Positions 34,617-42,879 of a stretch of DNA of 64,000 bases are shown here, one piece after another; position 1 is the first letter of the stretch; the number at the start of each line of letters is the position of its first letter. The stretch lies in contig NZ_JBBOBR010000001.1 in the NCBI RefSeq assembly GCF_038002165.1, positions 2,046,001 through 2,110,000 on the forward strand, in the 5' to 3' direction. The position numbers and the translations under genes were made by a program. A model generated the notes under the pieces. It made no database searches. It was not told the origin of the DNA and worked only from the letters and a program-made list of their open reading frames with translations. The stretch comes from Cytobacillus sp. FSL H8-0458. GTDB taxonomy: Bacteria; Bacillota; Bacilli; Bacillales; Cytobacillaceae.

Positions 34617-34652
34617 AAAAAGGATTAACCGGCAAATTGGCTAATCCTTTTT
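34617..34652 (-). terminator. Terminator of the ABC transporter operon
   Basis: AAAAAGGATTA pairs with TAATCCTTTTT around a 14-nt loop that itself contains CC...GG, next to the ATPase stop at 34659. Confidence 0.88.
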
Positions 34653-34658
34653 ATTATT

Positions 34659-35453
34659 TTAAGAAAGCAGTGCACGATCACTTGCCATTTTTGTTCCGCG
34701 GATTCGCTGAAATTCATTCAACAGCTGTTCAATTGTCAGATGCTGTTTCTGTCCATCATCTACCTCAAGTATAATCTGGCCTTTATCCATCATAATCAGT
34801 CTGTTTCCTAAATCCAGCGCCTGCTGCATATTATGAGTGACCATTAAGGTTGTTAAATTGTACTTTTGAACAATTTCTTTTGTGAGTTTTGTAATAAGCT
34901 CTGCACGTGCCGGGTCGAGGGCAGCTGTATGTTCATCCAGCAAAAGAATGGAAGGCTCTGTGAAGGTTGCCATTAATAATGAAAGTGCCTGCCGTTCTCC
35001 TCCCGATAATAAACCGACCTTAGCATTTAAACGGTTTTCAAGGCCAAGATGAAGGCTTTCAAGAACTTCACGGAAATAGTCTCTGCGCTTTTTCGTCACA
35101 CCTTTTCGTAATGTTCTTGTTTTATTCCTTGAAAACGCCATGGCAAGATTTTCTTCAATTGTCATGGACGGGGCAGTGCCAGCCATCGGATCCTGAAAAA
35201 CCCTGCCTATAAGCTTTGCCCGGTTATATTCCGACATGCCTGTGACATTTTGACTGTCGATAAACACAGACCCAACATCAGGTATCATGACGCCCGAAAT
35301 AATATTCATCAAAGTGGATTTCCCTGCCCCATTACTTCCGATGACTGTGACAAAGTCTCCCTCATTCAATGTTAGATTGATCGTATCAAGTGCAATCTTT
35401 TCATCTGGTGTCCCTTCATTGAAGACTTTATGAATCTGATTTAATTGCAGCAC
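34659..35453 (-). CDS. ABC transporter ATP-binding protein (aromatic amino acid uptake type)
   Basis: 264 residues from GTG 35453 (VLQLNQIHKVFNEG); AAAGGGTGAG is a few nt upstream. The frame continues to 35486 inside the permease gene. Walker A GSNGAGKSTL, signature LLSGGERQALS, Walker B ILLLDEHTAALD (His replaces the usual Pro after Glu, as in other members of this subfamily) and the switch histidine VTHNMQQAL. It energises the permease; the two genes overlap by about 26 bp, showing coupled translation. Confidence 0.88.
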   Translation of the reverse strand: MLQLNQIHKVFNEGTPDEKIALDTINLTLNEGDFVTVIGSNGAGKSTLMNIISGVMIPDVGSVFIDSQNVTGMSEYNRAKLIGRVFQDPMAGTAPSMTIEENLAMAFSRNKTRTLRKGVTKKRRDYFREVLESLHLGLENRLNAKVGLLSGGERQALSLLMATFTEPSILLLDEHTAALDPARAELITKLTKEIVQKYNLTTLMVTHNMQQALDLGNRLIMMDKGQIILEVDDGQKQHLTIEQLLNEFQRIRGTKMASDRALLS

Positions 35454-36459
35454 CAGTCTCACCCTTTCTGCCTGATGGCAATTCACTTATGTTCATGCTT
35501 CCTGCCAATCTTTTAGCTTTCCGTTTCTTCTCCTTCGTGCGGTCAATAATCTTCGGCATTATTAATGCAAGGATGACGATAGTTGCTGTAATCAGCTTCA
35601 TATCACCTGGCTCAAGGAACTCTACCCTTAGCGCCATAGTAACCACGATACGATAGATAATTGCTCCGCCAATGACCGCTAAAGTCGTTCTGGCAATTGT
35701 TTTTGTTCCAAACAAGGCTTCACCGATAATAACTGAAGCCAGTCCGATAATAATCATTCCGATACCCATACCAACATCGGCGAATCCGCCCTGCTGGGCA
35801 ATCAGTGCTCCTGAGAAAGCCACCATTGCATTGGAAAGGCCCAGCCCCAAAATCACCATCATGTTGGTATTGGCAGAAAGACTGCGGATCATCCTCTTGT
35901 TGTCACCAGTAGCCCTTAAAGCTAAACCAATCTCAGTCTGAAGAAAGCGATCTGTCAAAAATTTTATAGCCAATGTGACAACCAGCATAAAGAGAATAAT
36001 GCCCCATGTTCTCGGGAGGCTGTCGCCCAGCCCTACCATGGACAAAATAGAATTGAAAAAAGAATCGATTCCTGTTTTATCCCAAAAATCTCTTACATGT
36101 GTAATGGCTGTTTCTGTGTTCAGGAGAGGAACATTTGATTTACCCATGATACGAAGATTTATCGAATACAGAGCAATCATCATCAAGATTCCTGATAACA
36201 GAGCATTAATTTTTCCAAAAGTATGAATAATACCCGTTAGGCAGCCGGCAATAAAACCAGCAAATAATGCAGTGACCGTAGCTAGAAAAGGATTAGCCCC
36301 GCTGACAATCATGGTTGCAGCTACAGCTGCTCCAGTCACAAAGCTTCCATCGACCGTTAAATCCGGAAAGTCCAGGACCCTGAACGAAAGATATACTCCA
36401 AGTGCCATAATTGCGTATATAATCCCTGACTCGAATGCACCGAATATCGCTGTAAACAC
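35428..36459 (-). CDS. ABC transporter permease
   Basis: 343 residues with eight or nine hydrophobic segments (first at about residues 5-27), ending in a basic tail. The pattern IYAIMALGVYLSFRVLDFPDLTVDGSF is that of the LivH-like permease family used with PF04392-type binding proteins. It belongs to the operon binding protein, permease, ATPase. Position inside an aromatic amino acid catabolic block suggests phenylalanine, tyrosine or tryptophan as substrate; a TrpXYZ-like system is the closest I recall. Confidence 0.88.
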   Translation of the reverse strand: MFTAIFGAFESGIIYAIMALGVYLSFRVLDFPDLTVDGSFVTGAAVAATMIVSGANPFLATVTALFAGFIAGCLTGIIHTFGKINALLSGILMMIALYSINLRIMGKSNVPLLNTETAITHVRDFWDKTGIDSFFNSILSMVGLGDSLPRTWGIILFMLVVTLAIKFLTDRFLQTEIGLALRATGDNKRMIRSLSANTNMMVILGLGLSNAMVAFSGALIAQQGGFADVGMGIGMIIIGLASVIIGEALFGTKTIARTTLAVIGGAIIYRIVVTMALRVEFLEPGDMKLITATIVILALIMPKIIDRTKEKKRKAKRLAGSMNISELPSGRKGETGAAIKSDS

Positions 36460-36537
36460 TAAGAATCACACCCTTTATTTTGTTTTAGCTTAAAAAGCAG
36501 CCGGCCGGATATTTGCATTTCCAGCCGGCGGATTTTC

Positions 36538-37548
36538 CTACTCTTCATGGAACTCTGCGAAATCAGCCCATTCATCTTTTACTTCCAGTCCCTGTGCTTC
36601 AGCTGCTTTTTTATTGATGACCAGTTTCAGGCTTCCAGGAAGCTCAACCGGAATTTCAGAAGGCTTTTTGTTTCCTTTTAAGATCTCAGCTGCCATTTTG
36701 CCTGTCTGGTAACCAAGATCAAAGTAGTTGAATCCGCTGGCTGCTATAGCACCGCGTTTCATGGAATCAAGCTCACCAACGAATAAAGGAATCTTTTTGC
36801 TGTCAGCGACAGAGATAACCGATTCCAGAGCCGACACAACTGTATTATCCGTAGGGATATAGATGGCATCCACCCTTCCAACAAGGGAGTCGGCAGCCTG
36901 CTTTACTTCAGCAGAGGTTGAAACAGAGGCTTCTACAATCTTGGCTCCTTTTGGTTCTGCAAGATCTTTTACCTGTTTAACCTGAACCTCTGAATTTTGC
37001 TCTCCGGAATTGTAGATGATGCCAATATTTTTAACACCCGCTTCATCTATCATAAAATCAATCGTTTTAGAAGTTCCTTCCGGGTGGTTATCAGTAGTGC
37101 CTGTAATATTGTCTCCAGGCTGATCAAATGATTCAACAAGACCCGCTCCAACAGGGTCTGTAACAGATGTAAAAAGAATTGGAATATCTTTAGTCGCATT
37201 GAGAGCGCTAACGGCACTTGGAGTAGCATTTGCAAAAATCATATCCACTTTATCGCCGACAAAATTATTAGCGATTGTCTGTGTGTTGTTCATATCAGCC
37301 TGAGCATTTTGGAAATCAAATTTCACATTATCGCCTTCTTTAAATCCTTCATCCTCCAAAGCTTTTTTAAATCCCTCTGTTGCTGCATCCAAGGAAGGAT
37401 GTTCGACAAATTGTGTGATGCCAATTGTGTACTGCTTCTTTTCATTACCTTGTGAAGAAGAACCACTGGATTTCTCCTGTCCGCAGCCGCTCAAAACAAG
37501 CATGCCTGCAGCCATTAGTAAAGAAAAAGCTTTCAACGATTTTTTCAT
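36538..37548 (-). CDS. ABC transporter substrate-binding lipoprotein (TrpX-like)
   Basis: 336 residues with a lipoprotein signal, VLSGCGQE (lipid-bearing Cys22), and a periplasmic-binding fold of the PF04392 type (TIGITQFVEHPSLDAATEGF, then LFTSVTDPVGAGLV, TDNHPEGTSKTIDFMI). It captures the ligand outside the membrane. Members in streptococci are linked to tryptophan uptake. It is the first gene of the operon, expressed from a TTGACA/TAATAT promoter with a cre site and an inverted repeat in a 140-nt leader. Confidence 0.88.
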   Translation of the reverse strand: MKKSLKAFSLLMAAGMLVLSGCGQEKSSGSSSQGNEKKQYTIGITQFVEHPSLDAATEGFKKALEDEGFKEGDNVKFDFQNAQADMNNTQTIANNFVGDKVDMIFANATPSAVSALNATKDIPILFTSVTDPVGAGLVESFDQPGDNITGTTDNHPEGTSKTIDFMIDEAGVKNIGIIYNSGEQNSEVQVKQVKDLAEPKGAKIVEASVSTSAEVKQAADSLVGRVDAIYIPTDNTVVSALESVISVADSKKIPLFVGELDSMKRGAIAASGFNYFDLGYQTGKMAAEILKGNKKPSEIPVELPGSLKLVINKKAAEAQGLEVKDEWADFAEFHEE

Positions 37549-37576
37549 TATATGACCCCCTATACAGCTTTATTAA

Positions 37577-37718
37577 CTATCAGTTTGCTGATAGCTTACA
37601 CCCTTATGTATACGCTTACATGTTGAAGTAAATAAATGGTTATTACCATTTATATGATATTTACTTTAGATATCGTAAATACAACGTTATATTATCACCC
37701 TGTGCCTAAGAGTGTCAA
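37577..37718 (-). promoter_or_regulatory. Promoter and structured leader of the ABC transporter operon
   Basis: TTGACA (37718-37713), 18 nt, TAATAT (37694-37689). Downstream: perfect inverted repeat ATAAATGGT-TATT-ACCATTTAT (37632-37653); cre site TGTAAGCGTATACA on the minus strand (37607-37620) fitting WTGNAANCGNWWNCAW; and hairpin CTATCAG-TTTG-CTGATAG (37577-37594) about 30 nt before the start codon. No T-box specifier is visible. Confidence 0.7.
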
Positions 37719-37760
37719 TAATATTCTAAAAATTTGATATATTTTAATAAATCGTCTTAA

Positions 37761-37796
37761 TAAAAAAGCAAGCAGGTGTTTGAAACCCTGCTTGCT
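37761..37796 (-). terminator. Terminator of the nitronate monooxygenase-like gene
   Basis: AGCAAGCAGG pairs with CCTGCTTGCT; on the minus strand TTTTTTA follows. It overlaps the stop codon. Confidence 0.9.
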
Positions 37797-38745
37797 AGTT
37801 TAATAGCTTCTTCGCCTTTTGAAGCTGAAGATCAGCATCCGCTATCATCTTATCCAAGAGCTCCTTTACGCTTGGAAGATCAGAAATCAGGCCAGCTATC
37901 TGACCGCCGTTCATAAAACCTTCGTCACCGTTTCCATTTATCGCTCCAATTTTATGATAGTCTTCAGAAGTGAGTTTATTAAACTCATCAATAGAAATCC
38001 CTTGTTTTTCGTAATCCAGTAATTTATTGGCATAACCGGTGGAAAGCACTCTTCGTATTCTTCCAACTGAACGCCCCACTATAAGTGTTTCATGATCGGA
38101 TGCTTCAATAATTTTCTTTTTATACTGCGGATGAAATGGCGCCTCATTGGTTGCAATGAATCTGGTGCCCATTTGAACACCGCTCGCACCCAGGGCAAGC
38201 ATGGCAGCAAGCCCCTTGCCATCGCCAATTCCTCCAGCTGCCACTACCGGGACTGAGACATTGCCTATTATTTGAGGGATTAATACGAGTGTAGTGGTTT
38301 CAAGAGCACTATTGATTCCAGCTGCCTCATACCCTTCTGCCGCAATGATATCAGCTCCTGCTGCCTCTGCTTTCAGCGCCTGTCTTACAGAAGCTGCCAC
38401 TGTGATGACTTTCACCCCATTTTCATGAAGCTTAGGTATAAAAGGGGCAGGATTTCCTGCTGAAAGTGAAACTGCAGGAATCTTATGCTTAATGACAAGA
38501 GAAAGAATTTCTTTTACATATGGGGAGACACTTAGTGCAACGTTAACAGCAAATGGCTTATCTGTTAAAATTTTAGTTTCCTCAATTATTCTTTCAACAT
38601 CCTCAGGAGGCATTGTTCCTGCTCCGATCGTGCCAAGCCCGCCGGCTTCCGAAACGGCCGCTGTTAAAATGGCATTGCTTATATTCCCCATGCCGCCCTG
38701 AATAATTGGATATTTAATATTTAATATGTCTGTTAATCTATTCAA
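37795..38745 (-). CDS. Nitronate monooxygenase / FabK-like flavoprotein
   Basis: 316 residues, TIM-barrel FMN enzyme. Family motifs: YPIIQGGMGNISNAIL, AVSEAGGLGTIGAG, PVVAAGGIGDGKGLAAML and the FMN phosphate region ALGASGVQMGTRFIATNEA. From TTG 38745 with AAGGAGGA 7 nt upstream. Members oxidise nitronates or act as enoyl-ACP reductase (FabK). There is no fatty acid gene near; it sits between the transporter operon and paaX, so a role in aromatic catabolism is possible but not shown. Own promoter likely (TTGTCA, 17 nt, TAACAT). Confidence 0.85.
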   Translation of the reverse strand: MNRLTDILNIKYPIIQGGMGNISNAILTAAVSEAGGLGTIGAGTMPPEDVERIIEETKILTDKPFAVNVALSVSPYVKEILSLVIKHKIPAVSLSAGNPAPFIPKLHENGVKVITVAASVRQALKAEAAGADIIAAEGYEAAGINSALETTTLVLIPQIIGNVSVPVVAAGGIGDGKGLAAMLALGASGVQMGTRFIATNEAPFHPQYKKKIIEASDHETLIVGRSVGRIRRVLSTGYANKLLDYEKQGISIDEFNKLTSEDYHKIGAINGNGDEGFMNGGQIAGLISDLPSVKELLDKMIADADLQLQKAKKLLN

Positions 38746-38814
38746 TAAAATTCCTCCTTCGTTAAAATAATGTTATACCAATTTCAATAGTTTGACAATT
38801 GGAGAAATACAAAA

Positions 38815-38854
38815 AAAGAGCCATCCTGCTTCCTATGCAGAAGGATGGCTCTTT
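38815..38854. terminator. Terminator of paaX
   Basis: AAAGAGCCATCCT pairs with AGGATGGCTCTTT over 13 bp, flanked by A/T-runs on both sides, next to the paaX stop at 38857. Confidence 0.92.
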
Positions 38855-38856
38855 TT

Positions 38857-39732
38857 TTACTCAACCATGTAAGGGTGATTTAATGCGTCATAATCAGCAT
38901 CTCTATTTTTCAGTTCATTTCCTTCTTTAAAAACACTTTCAAAGAATCTGGATGCGGGTTCTGCCAGCTCTTTATAATATTCACTGAATAACGCAGCAGC
39001 ATGACTGCCCAGCCATTTATCGGGAAGAAGCTCTTCAGGAAGTCCAGGATCCACAAACAGGAATTTCCGATATTCATGCACAAGCTTCGTTCTTTCTACG
39101 AAACATTCTGCATCAGTCATATTCCCTTTCAGAATCTTATTTTTATCAATGATATATTTCTGGCTGTATTGGGAAATAAATTCCTGGTATTTTTCATTGA
39201 TTTCTGTCAGGTTCCAGCTTTTTTCAACAATTTCGATATTTTTATGCGGACCTGCATAACGGGCAATAAAGAAATCAACATAGTTGGCGATATCATATTT
39301 CTCAATCAAATCAAAAACTTGTTTCTCAAGATTATTAGCAGAGATCCAGCAGCTGCTGGACATGGATCCAAAACCGCTCCATACAAGTTCCTTCCGCAAT
39401 TCATCCCTCACATTGCGTATTTCTTCCGGGATGGTATACATCAGGATGCGCCACTCGCCATCCCACTCCTCAGGCTTTAATTTAAAGATACGCTTAGCCG
39501 CTTCCTCAATCCTTTTCTGCCCTCTAGGAGTTAAGGAATAATAGCTTTTATTGCCGATCTTTTCTGCACTTACCCAGCCCTGCTTATTCATTCTTGAAAT
39601 AGCGGCTCTGACAGACTGGTCATTGTGCCCAAATTCACTTAACAGCTTTATAAGACTGCCAATCCAAATTTTGCTGCCATAATGTGAAATATAATCACCG
39701 TAAAGTGTGAAAATCATAGATCTTGTATTCAA
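38857..39732 (-). CDS. paaX: PaaX-family transcriptional repressor of phenylacetate degradation
   Basis: 291 residues. N-terminal winged helix (IKLLSEFGHNDQSVRAAISRMNK in part; GWVSAEKIGNKSYYSLTPRG), then the PaaX central domain (WRILMYTIPEEIRNVRDELR, LVWSGFGSMSSSCWISA). PaaX represses paa genes and is released by phenylacetyl-CoA. From TTG 39732, with GAGGATG about 8 nt upstream. It is directly downstream of the paa operon, with its own promoter carrying a putative autoregulatory operator. Confidence 0.93.
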   Translation of the reverse strand: MNTRSMIFTLYGDYISHYGSKIWIGSLIKLLSEFGHNDQSVRAAISRMNKQGWVSAEKIGNKSYYSLTPRGQKRIEEAAKRIFKLKPEEWDGEWRILMYTIPEEIRNVRDELRKELVWSGFGSMSSSCWISANNLEKQVFDLIEKYDIANYVDFFIARYAGPHKNIEIVEKSWNLTEINEKYQEFISQYSQKYIIDKNKILKGNMTDAECFVERTKLVHEYRKFLFVDPGLPEELLPDKWLGSHAAALFSEYYKELAEPASRFFESVFKEGNELKNRDADYDALNHPYMVE

Positions 39733-39765
39733 CTTGCATTCATCCTCATTTCATCTTGTGGATTG

Positions 39766-39818
39766 AACGGAAAAATTTCGTTATATATTATTGTACTAAA
39801 ATTAGGCAGTTTTGAAAA
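39766..39818 (-). promoter_or_regulatory. paaX promoter with AACG-N9-CGTT operator
   Basis: On the minus strand TTTTCA (39818-39813), 17 nt, TACAAT (39795-39790), then TAACGAAATTTTTCCGTT just downstream (core AACG-N9-CGTT, 39766-39782). The element shares 14 of 18 bases with the one at the paaK promoter. A shorter-spaced relative (TAACG-ATTTTAG-CGTT core, 39857-39871) lies upstream. Confidence 0.6.
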
Positions 39819-39884
39819 TACTTTTTCGGCATACTAAATAATTACCTTCCTACTTAAACGCTAAAATCGTTAAGAGTTTTAAAA

Positions 39885-39910
39885 ACCATAGAATATAGTG
39901 CCTCTATGGT
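39885..39910 (-). terminator. Terminator of the paa operon (after paaJ)
   Basis: ACCATAGA pairs with TCTATGGT around a 10-nt loop; on the minus strand TTTTTAAAAC follows, directly after the thiolase stop. Confidence 0.8.
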
Positions 39911-41106
39911 CAGCGCTTAACAATTGTCGTTATTCCCTGCCCAACACCCACACACATCGTTGCCAGGCCGTATTTAGAATTCCTGCGCTTCATCTCATGT
40001 AATAGTGTTGTCAGGATTCGTGCGCCGCTCGCCCCAAGCGGATGGCCAAATGCAATCGCACCACCATTTACATTTACCCGTTCCGGATCCGCTCCCAGTT
40101 CTTTGATGCAGGCGAGGGATTGTGAAGCAAACGCTTCATTTAATTCAGTTAAGTCTATATCCCTCATGGCAAGTCCAGCCCTCTTCAAAGCTTTCTGTGT
40201 GGAATAAACAGGACCTGCTCCCATAATCGATGGCTCAAGTCCTGCTGCGGCGGAAACGATATATGTTCCCAGAGGCTCTACTCCCAGTTCACGGGCTTTT
40301 TCCTCAGACATCAGCAGCAATGCAGAGGCACCATCATTAACCCCTGAAGCATTGCCTGCCGTTACAGTTCCGCCCTGAAAAATGGGTTTTAAGCTTGAGA
40401 GCTTTTCATAAGTTGTTTCCGGACGTGGATGCTCATCATGTATAACCGTTATTTCTTTCCCTTTTTTATCCATATATGTAACAGGAATGATTTCATCTTC
40501 AAATAAGCCGGTTTCAATAGCTGATTTTGCTCTCTTCTGGCTTTCAAGAGCAAAACGGTCCTGCTCTTCCCGGGATATACCATATTTCTCTGCAACATTT
40601 TCTGCCGTCTTAGGCATGCTTTCGGCACCATACATATTCTCAAGCCTGCTGTTTGTAAATCGCCAGCCTATGGTTGTATCATACATTTCCATATTACCTC
40701 TTGGAAACTCGCTGCTTGGCTTTGCCATGACAAATGGTGCACGGGTCATACTTTCCGTGCCGCCGGCAATAAATATATCTCCTTCTCCTGCCAAAATAGC
40801 GCGTGCAGCATAATTAACCGCGTCTAAACCAGATCCGCAAAGCCGGTTAACCGTTGAAGCAGCCACTTCGACAGGCAAACCTGCGAGCAAAGCTGCCATC
40901 CTGGCGACATTGCGATTATCTTCTCCTGCCTGATTTGCATTTCCCATTATGACCTCTTCAATTTCTGCAGGATTCACCACGGGGTTTCTTTCCAGCAGGG
41001 CCTTAATAACGATGGCTCCCAAATCATCGGGACGAATATCCTTTAACCCGCCTTTATATCTTCCAATCGGTGTCCTGACAGCATCAACGATTACTGCTTT
41101 TCTCAT
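39910..41106 (-). CDS. paaJ: 3-oxoadipyl-CoA / 3-oxo-5,6-dehydrosuberyl-CoA thiolase
   Basis: 398 residues, thiolase. Active-site Cys in NRLCGSGLDAVNYAA, with the C-terminal GHPLGASGARI and CVGVGQG motifs bearing the second catalytic His and Cys. The signature GGTESMTRAPFVM and the region AESMPKTAENVAEKYGISR resemble PcaF/PaaJ enzymes. It cleaves the beta-keto acyl-CoAs at the end of phenylacetate breakdown to acetyl-CoA and succinyl-CoA. It overlaps the 3-hydroxyacyl-CoA dehydrogenase gene by four bases (ATGA), so the two are translationally coupled. Confidence 0.9.
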   Translation of the reverse strand: MRKAVIVDAVRTPIGRYKGGLKDIRPDDLGAIVIKALLERNPVVNPAEIEEVIMGNANQAGEDNRNVARMAALLAGLPVEVAASTVNRLCGSGLDAVNYAARAILAGEGDIFIAGGTESMTRAPFVMAKPSSEFPRGNMEMYDTTIGWRFTNSRLENMYGAESMPKTAENVAEKYGISREEQDRFALESQKRAKSAIETGLFEDEIIPVTYMDKKGKEITVIHDEHPRPETTYEKLSSLKPIFQGGTVTAGNASGVNDGASALLLMSEEKARELGVEPLGTYIVSAAAGLEPSIMGAGPVYSTQKALKRAGLAMRDIDLTELNEAFASQSLACIKELGADPERVNVNGGAIAFGHPLGASGARILTTLLHEMKRRNSKYGLATMCVGVGQGITTIVKR

Positions 41107-41969
41107 TGCCTGACTTCCTCTCTGGCAGTGTAATCATAAACACCTCTGCCCGTTTTGCGTCCAAGCCTGCCAGCTTTAACATATTGTTCAAGAAGAGGGG
41201 CCGGCCGGTATTTTTCACCCAGCTTGCTGTGAAGGTATTTTAAATTATTCAGGCGCGTATCGAGGCCGACAAGGTCGCCCAGTTCGAACGGGCCCATTGG
41301 ATAATTCAGCCCAAGCTTAATAGCTTTATCAATTTCTTCAGGGGTGCCGAGACCTTCCTGCAGCATATAAAATGCCTCATTTCCCACGAGCGCGCTGATC
41401 CTGCTCGTCACGAAGCCCGGAAACTCATTAATGACAACTGTTTCTTTTCCCATTTGCTCAGCAGCACGTTTTATTAACTGTGCTGTTTCTTCGCTCGTTT
41501 CAAGCCCTTTAATAATTTCTACAAGCGGCATTTTATGGACGGGATTAAAGAAATGCATGGCAATCACTTTGTCCGGTCGATTGGTAAAGGACCCAATCTC
41601 AGTTGGACTCATGGTAGAAGTGTTTGTTGCAAAACAGCAATGCTCTGAAGCGTGCTGATCGATCACTTCAAAGATATTTTTCTTTATATCCATCACTTCA
41701 GGGACAGCCTCAATAACAAGATCCGCTTTACTTACATGCTGAGCAAGACTTACAGAATAGTTAAGCCGGTTCTTGCTTTCTTCCATATCAGCGGCTGTAA
41801 GCTTATTCCTCGCTAGCCCTTTTTTAAAGATGCTATCAATCTCTTCTTCCGCCCGGATTAATTGCTCCTGGCTGATATCTACAAGGGTTGTATGAAAGCC
41901 CCCGACTGCACTGACATACGCAATCCCTCGCCCCATAACACCTGAACCGATCACGACTATATTCTTCAA
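41103..41969 (-). CDS. paaH: 3-hydroxyacyl-CoA dehydrogenase
   Basis: 288 residues. NAD site IGSGVMGRGIAYVSAVGG, catalytic His/Glu region AMHFFNPVHKMPLVEII and the C-terminal domain motif NYPMGPFELGDLVGLD. Oxidises 3-hydroxyadipyl-CoA in the phenylacetate pathway; butyryl-type activity (Hbd) is equally possible by sequence. AAAGGAGGATTA precedes ATG 41969. A hairpin at 41991-42025 separates it from paaG upstream, so paaH-paaJ may form a partly independent unit. Confidence 0.9.
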   Translation of the reverse strand: MKNIVVIGSGVMGRGIAYVSAVGGFHTTLVDISQEQLIRAEEEIDSIFKKGLARNKLTAADMEESKNRLNYSVSLAQHVSKADLVIEAVPEVMDIKKNIFEVIDQHASEHCCFATNTSTMSPTEIGSFTNRPDKVIAMHFFNPVHKMPLVEIIKGLETSEETAQLIKRAAEQMGKETVVINEFPGFVTSRISALVGNEAFYMLQEGLGTPEEIDKAIKLGLNYPMGPFELGDLVGLDTRLNNLKYLHSKLGEKYRPAPLLEQYVKAGRLGRKTGRGVYDYTAREEVRQ

Positions 41970-41990
41970 GTTATAATCCTCCTTTCAGTT

Positions 41991-42025
41991 TAAAAAAAGA
42001 CGAGCACCCGATACGAGATGCTCGC
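41991..42025 (-). terminator. Internal terminator between paaG and paaH
   Basis: CGAGCA pairs with TGCTCG around a 12-nt loop; on the minus strand TTTTTTTAAAC follows. It could attenuate expression of paaH-paaJ. Confidence 0.75.
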
Positions 42026-42087
42026 AAATATGAACATATAACGGGCAAATATTCTGGAGGTCACTCTAACTCGTAGTCTTACAAAGT

Positions 42088-42861
42088 CTATTTCCCTTGA
42101 AACACAGGCTTCCGCTTTTGCATAAATGACGCTACGCCCTCTTTATGGTCAAGAGTTAAGCCTGCAATCCGCTGTCCTTGTGCATCCCGCTCCAGACTTT
42201 CTTCCAGAGTGGATTCCCAGCTCGCTTTCAGATTTTTCTTGATTACGGCGATCGCCGCTGTCGGCATACTGGCAAGCCTTTCTGCAAAAGCAGTTATTTC
42301 AGCCTGCCAATGCTCCATCGGAATTACCTTAGTAGCAAGGCCCAGCTCTTTGGCTTCCTCTGCATTAATTTTTTCACCGAGCACAGCAAGCTCCATGGCT
42401 TTGGCATGACCGATCAGCTTTGGCAGAAAGTATAGATTTCCAGCATCAGGCACCAGCCCGACATGAATAAAGGCTTCTAAAAAACTGGCTTTATCAGATA
42501 GGAGCCTAAAATCGCAGGCTAACGCAAGACTCATGCCTGCACCGGCTGCCACCCCATTAACAGCTGCGATAATAGGTTTCTCGCATCTATGAATCTCCAT
42601 TACCATTGGATTATAGAACCGCCGGAGAACCTCGCCATGATCCATGTCCTCATTTACACCCTGAAGATCCTGGCCGGAGCAGAATGCCCGGCCTTCCCCT
42701 GTAATGACAAGACATCTGACTTCTTTATCCCTTCTTGCCTGTTTTACGGACTGCTGAACCTCTTTATTCAGCTGTTCAGTGAACGCATTCAGCTTATCCG
42801 GCCGGTTTAAGGTAATCCATGCTACACCGTTTGCGACCTCGTATTTTACGGTTTCAAACAT
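42088..42861 (-). CDS. paaG: Enoyl-CoA hydratase/isomerase, PaaG type
   Basis: 257 residues of the crotonase fold: GRAFCSGQDLQGVNEDM (oxyanion hole), AAVNGVAAGAGMSLALACDF and FLEAFIHVGLVPDAGNLYFL (the Asp in PDAG is typical of PaaG). PaaG isomerises ring-1,2-epoxyphenylacetyl-CoA to the oxepin. TAGAGGAGGTG precedes ATG 42861. PaaF is 18 bp upstream. Pathway position supports the assignment. Confidence 0.9.
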   Translation of the reverse strand: MFETVKYEVANGVAWITLNRPDKLNAFTEQLNKEVQQSVKQARRDKEVRCLVITGEGRAFCSGQDLQGVNEDMDHGEVLRRFYNPMVMEIHRCEKPIIAAVNGVAAGAGMSLALACDFRLLSDKASFLEAFIHVGLVPDAGNLYFLPKLIGHAKAMELAVLGEKINAEEAKELGLATKVIPMEHWQAEITAFAERLASMPTAAIAVIKKNLKASWESTLEESLERDAQGQRIAGLTLDHKEGVASFMQKRKPVFQGK

Positions 42862-42879
42862 TCGCTATGTACACCTCCT

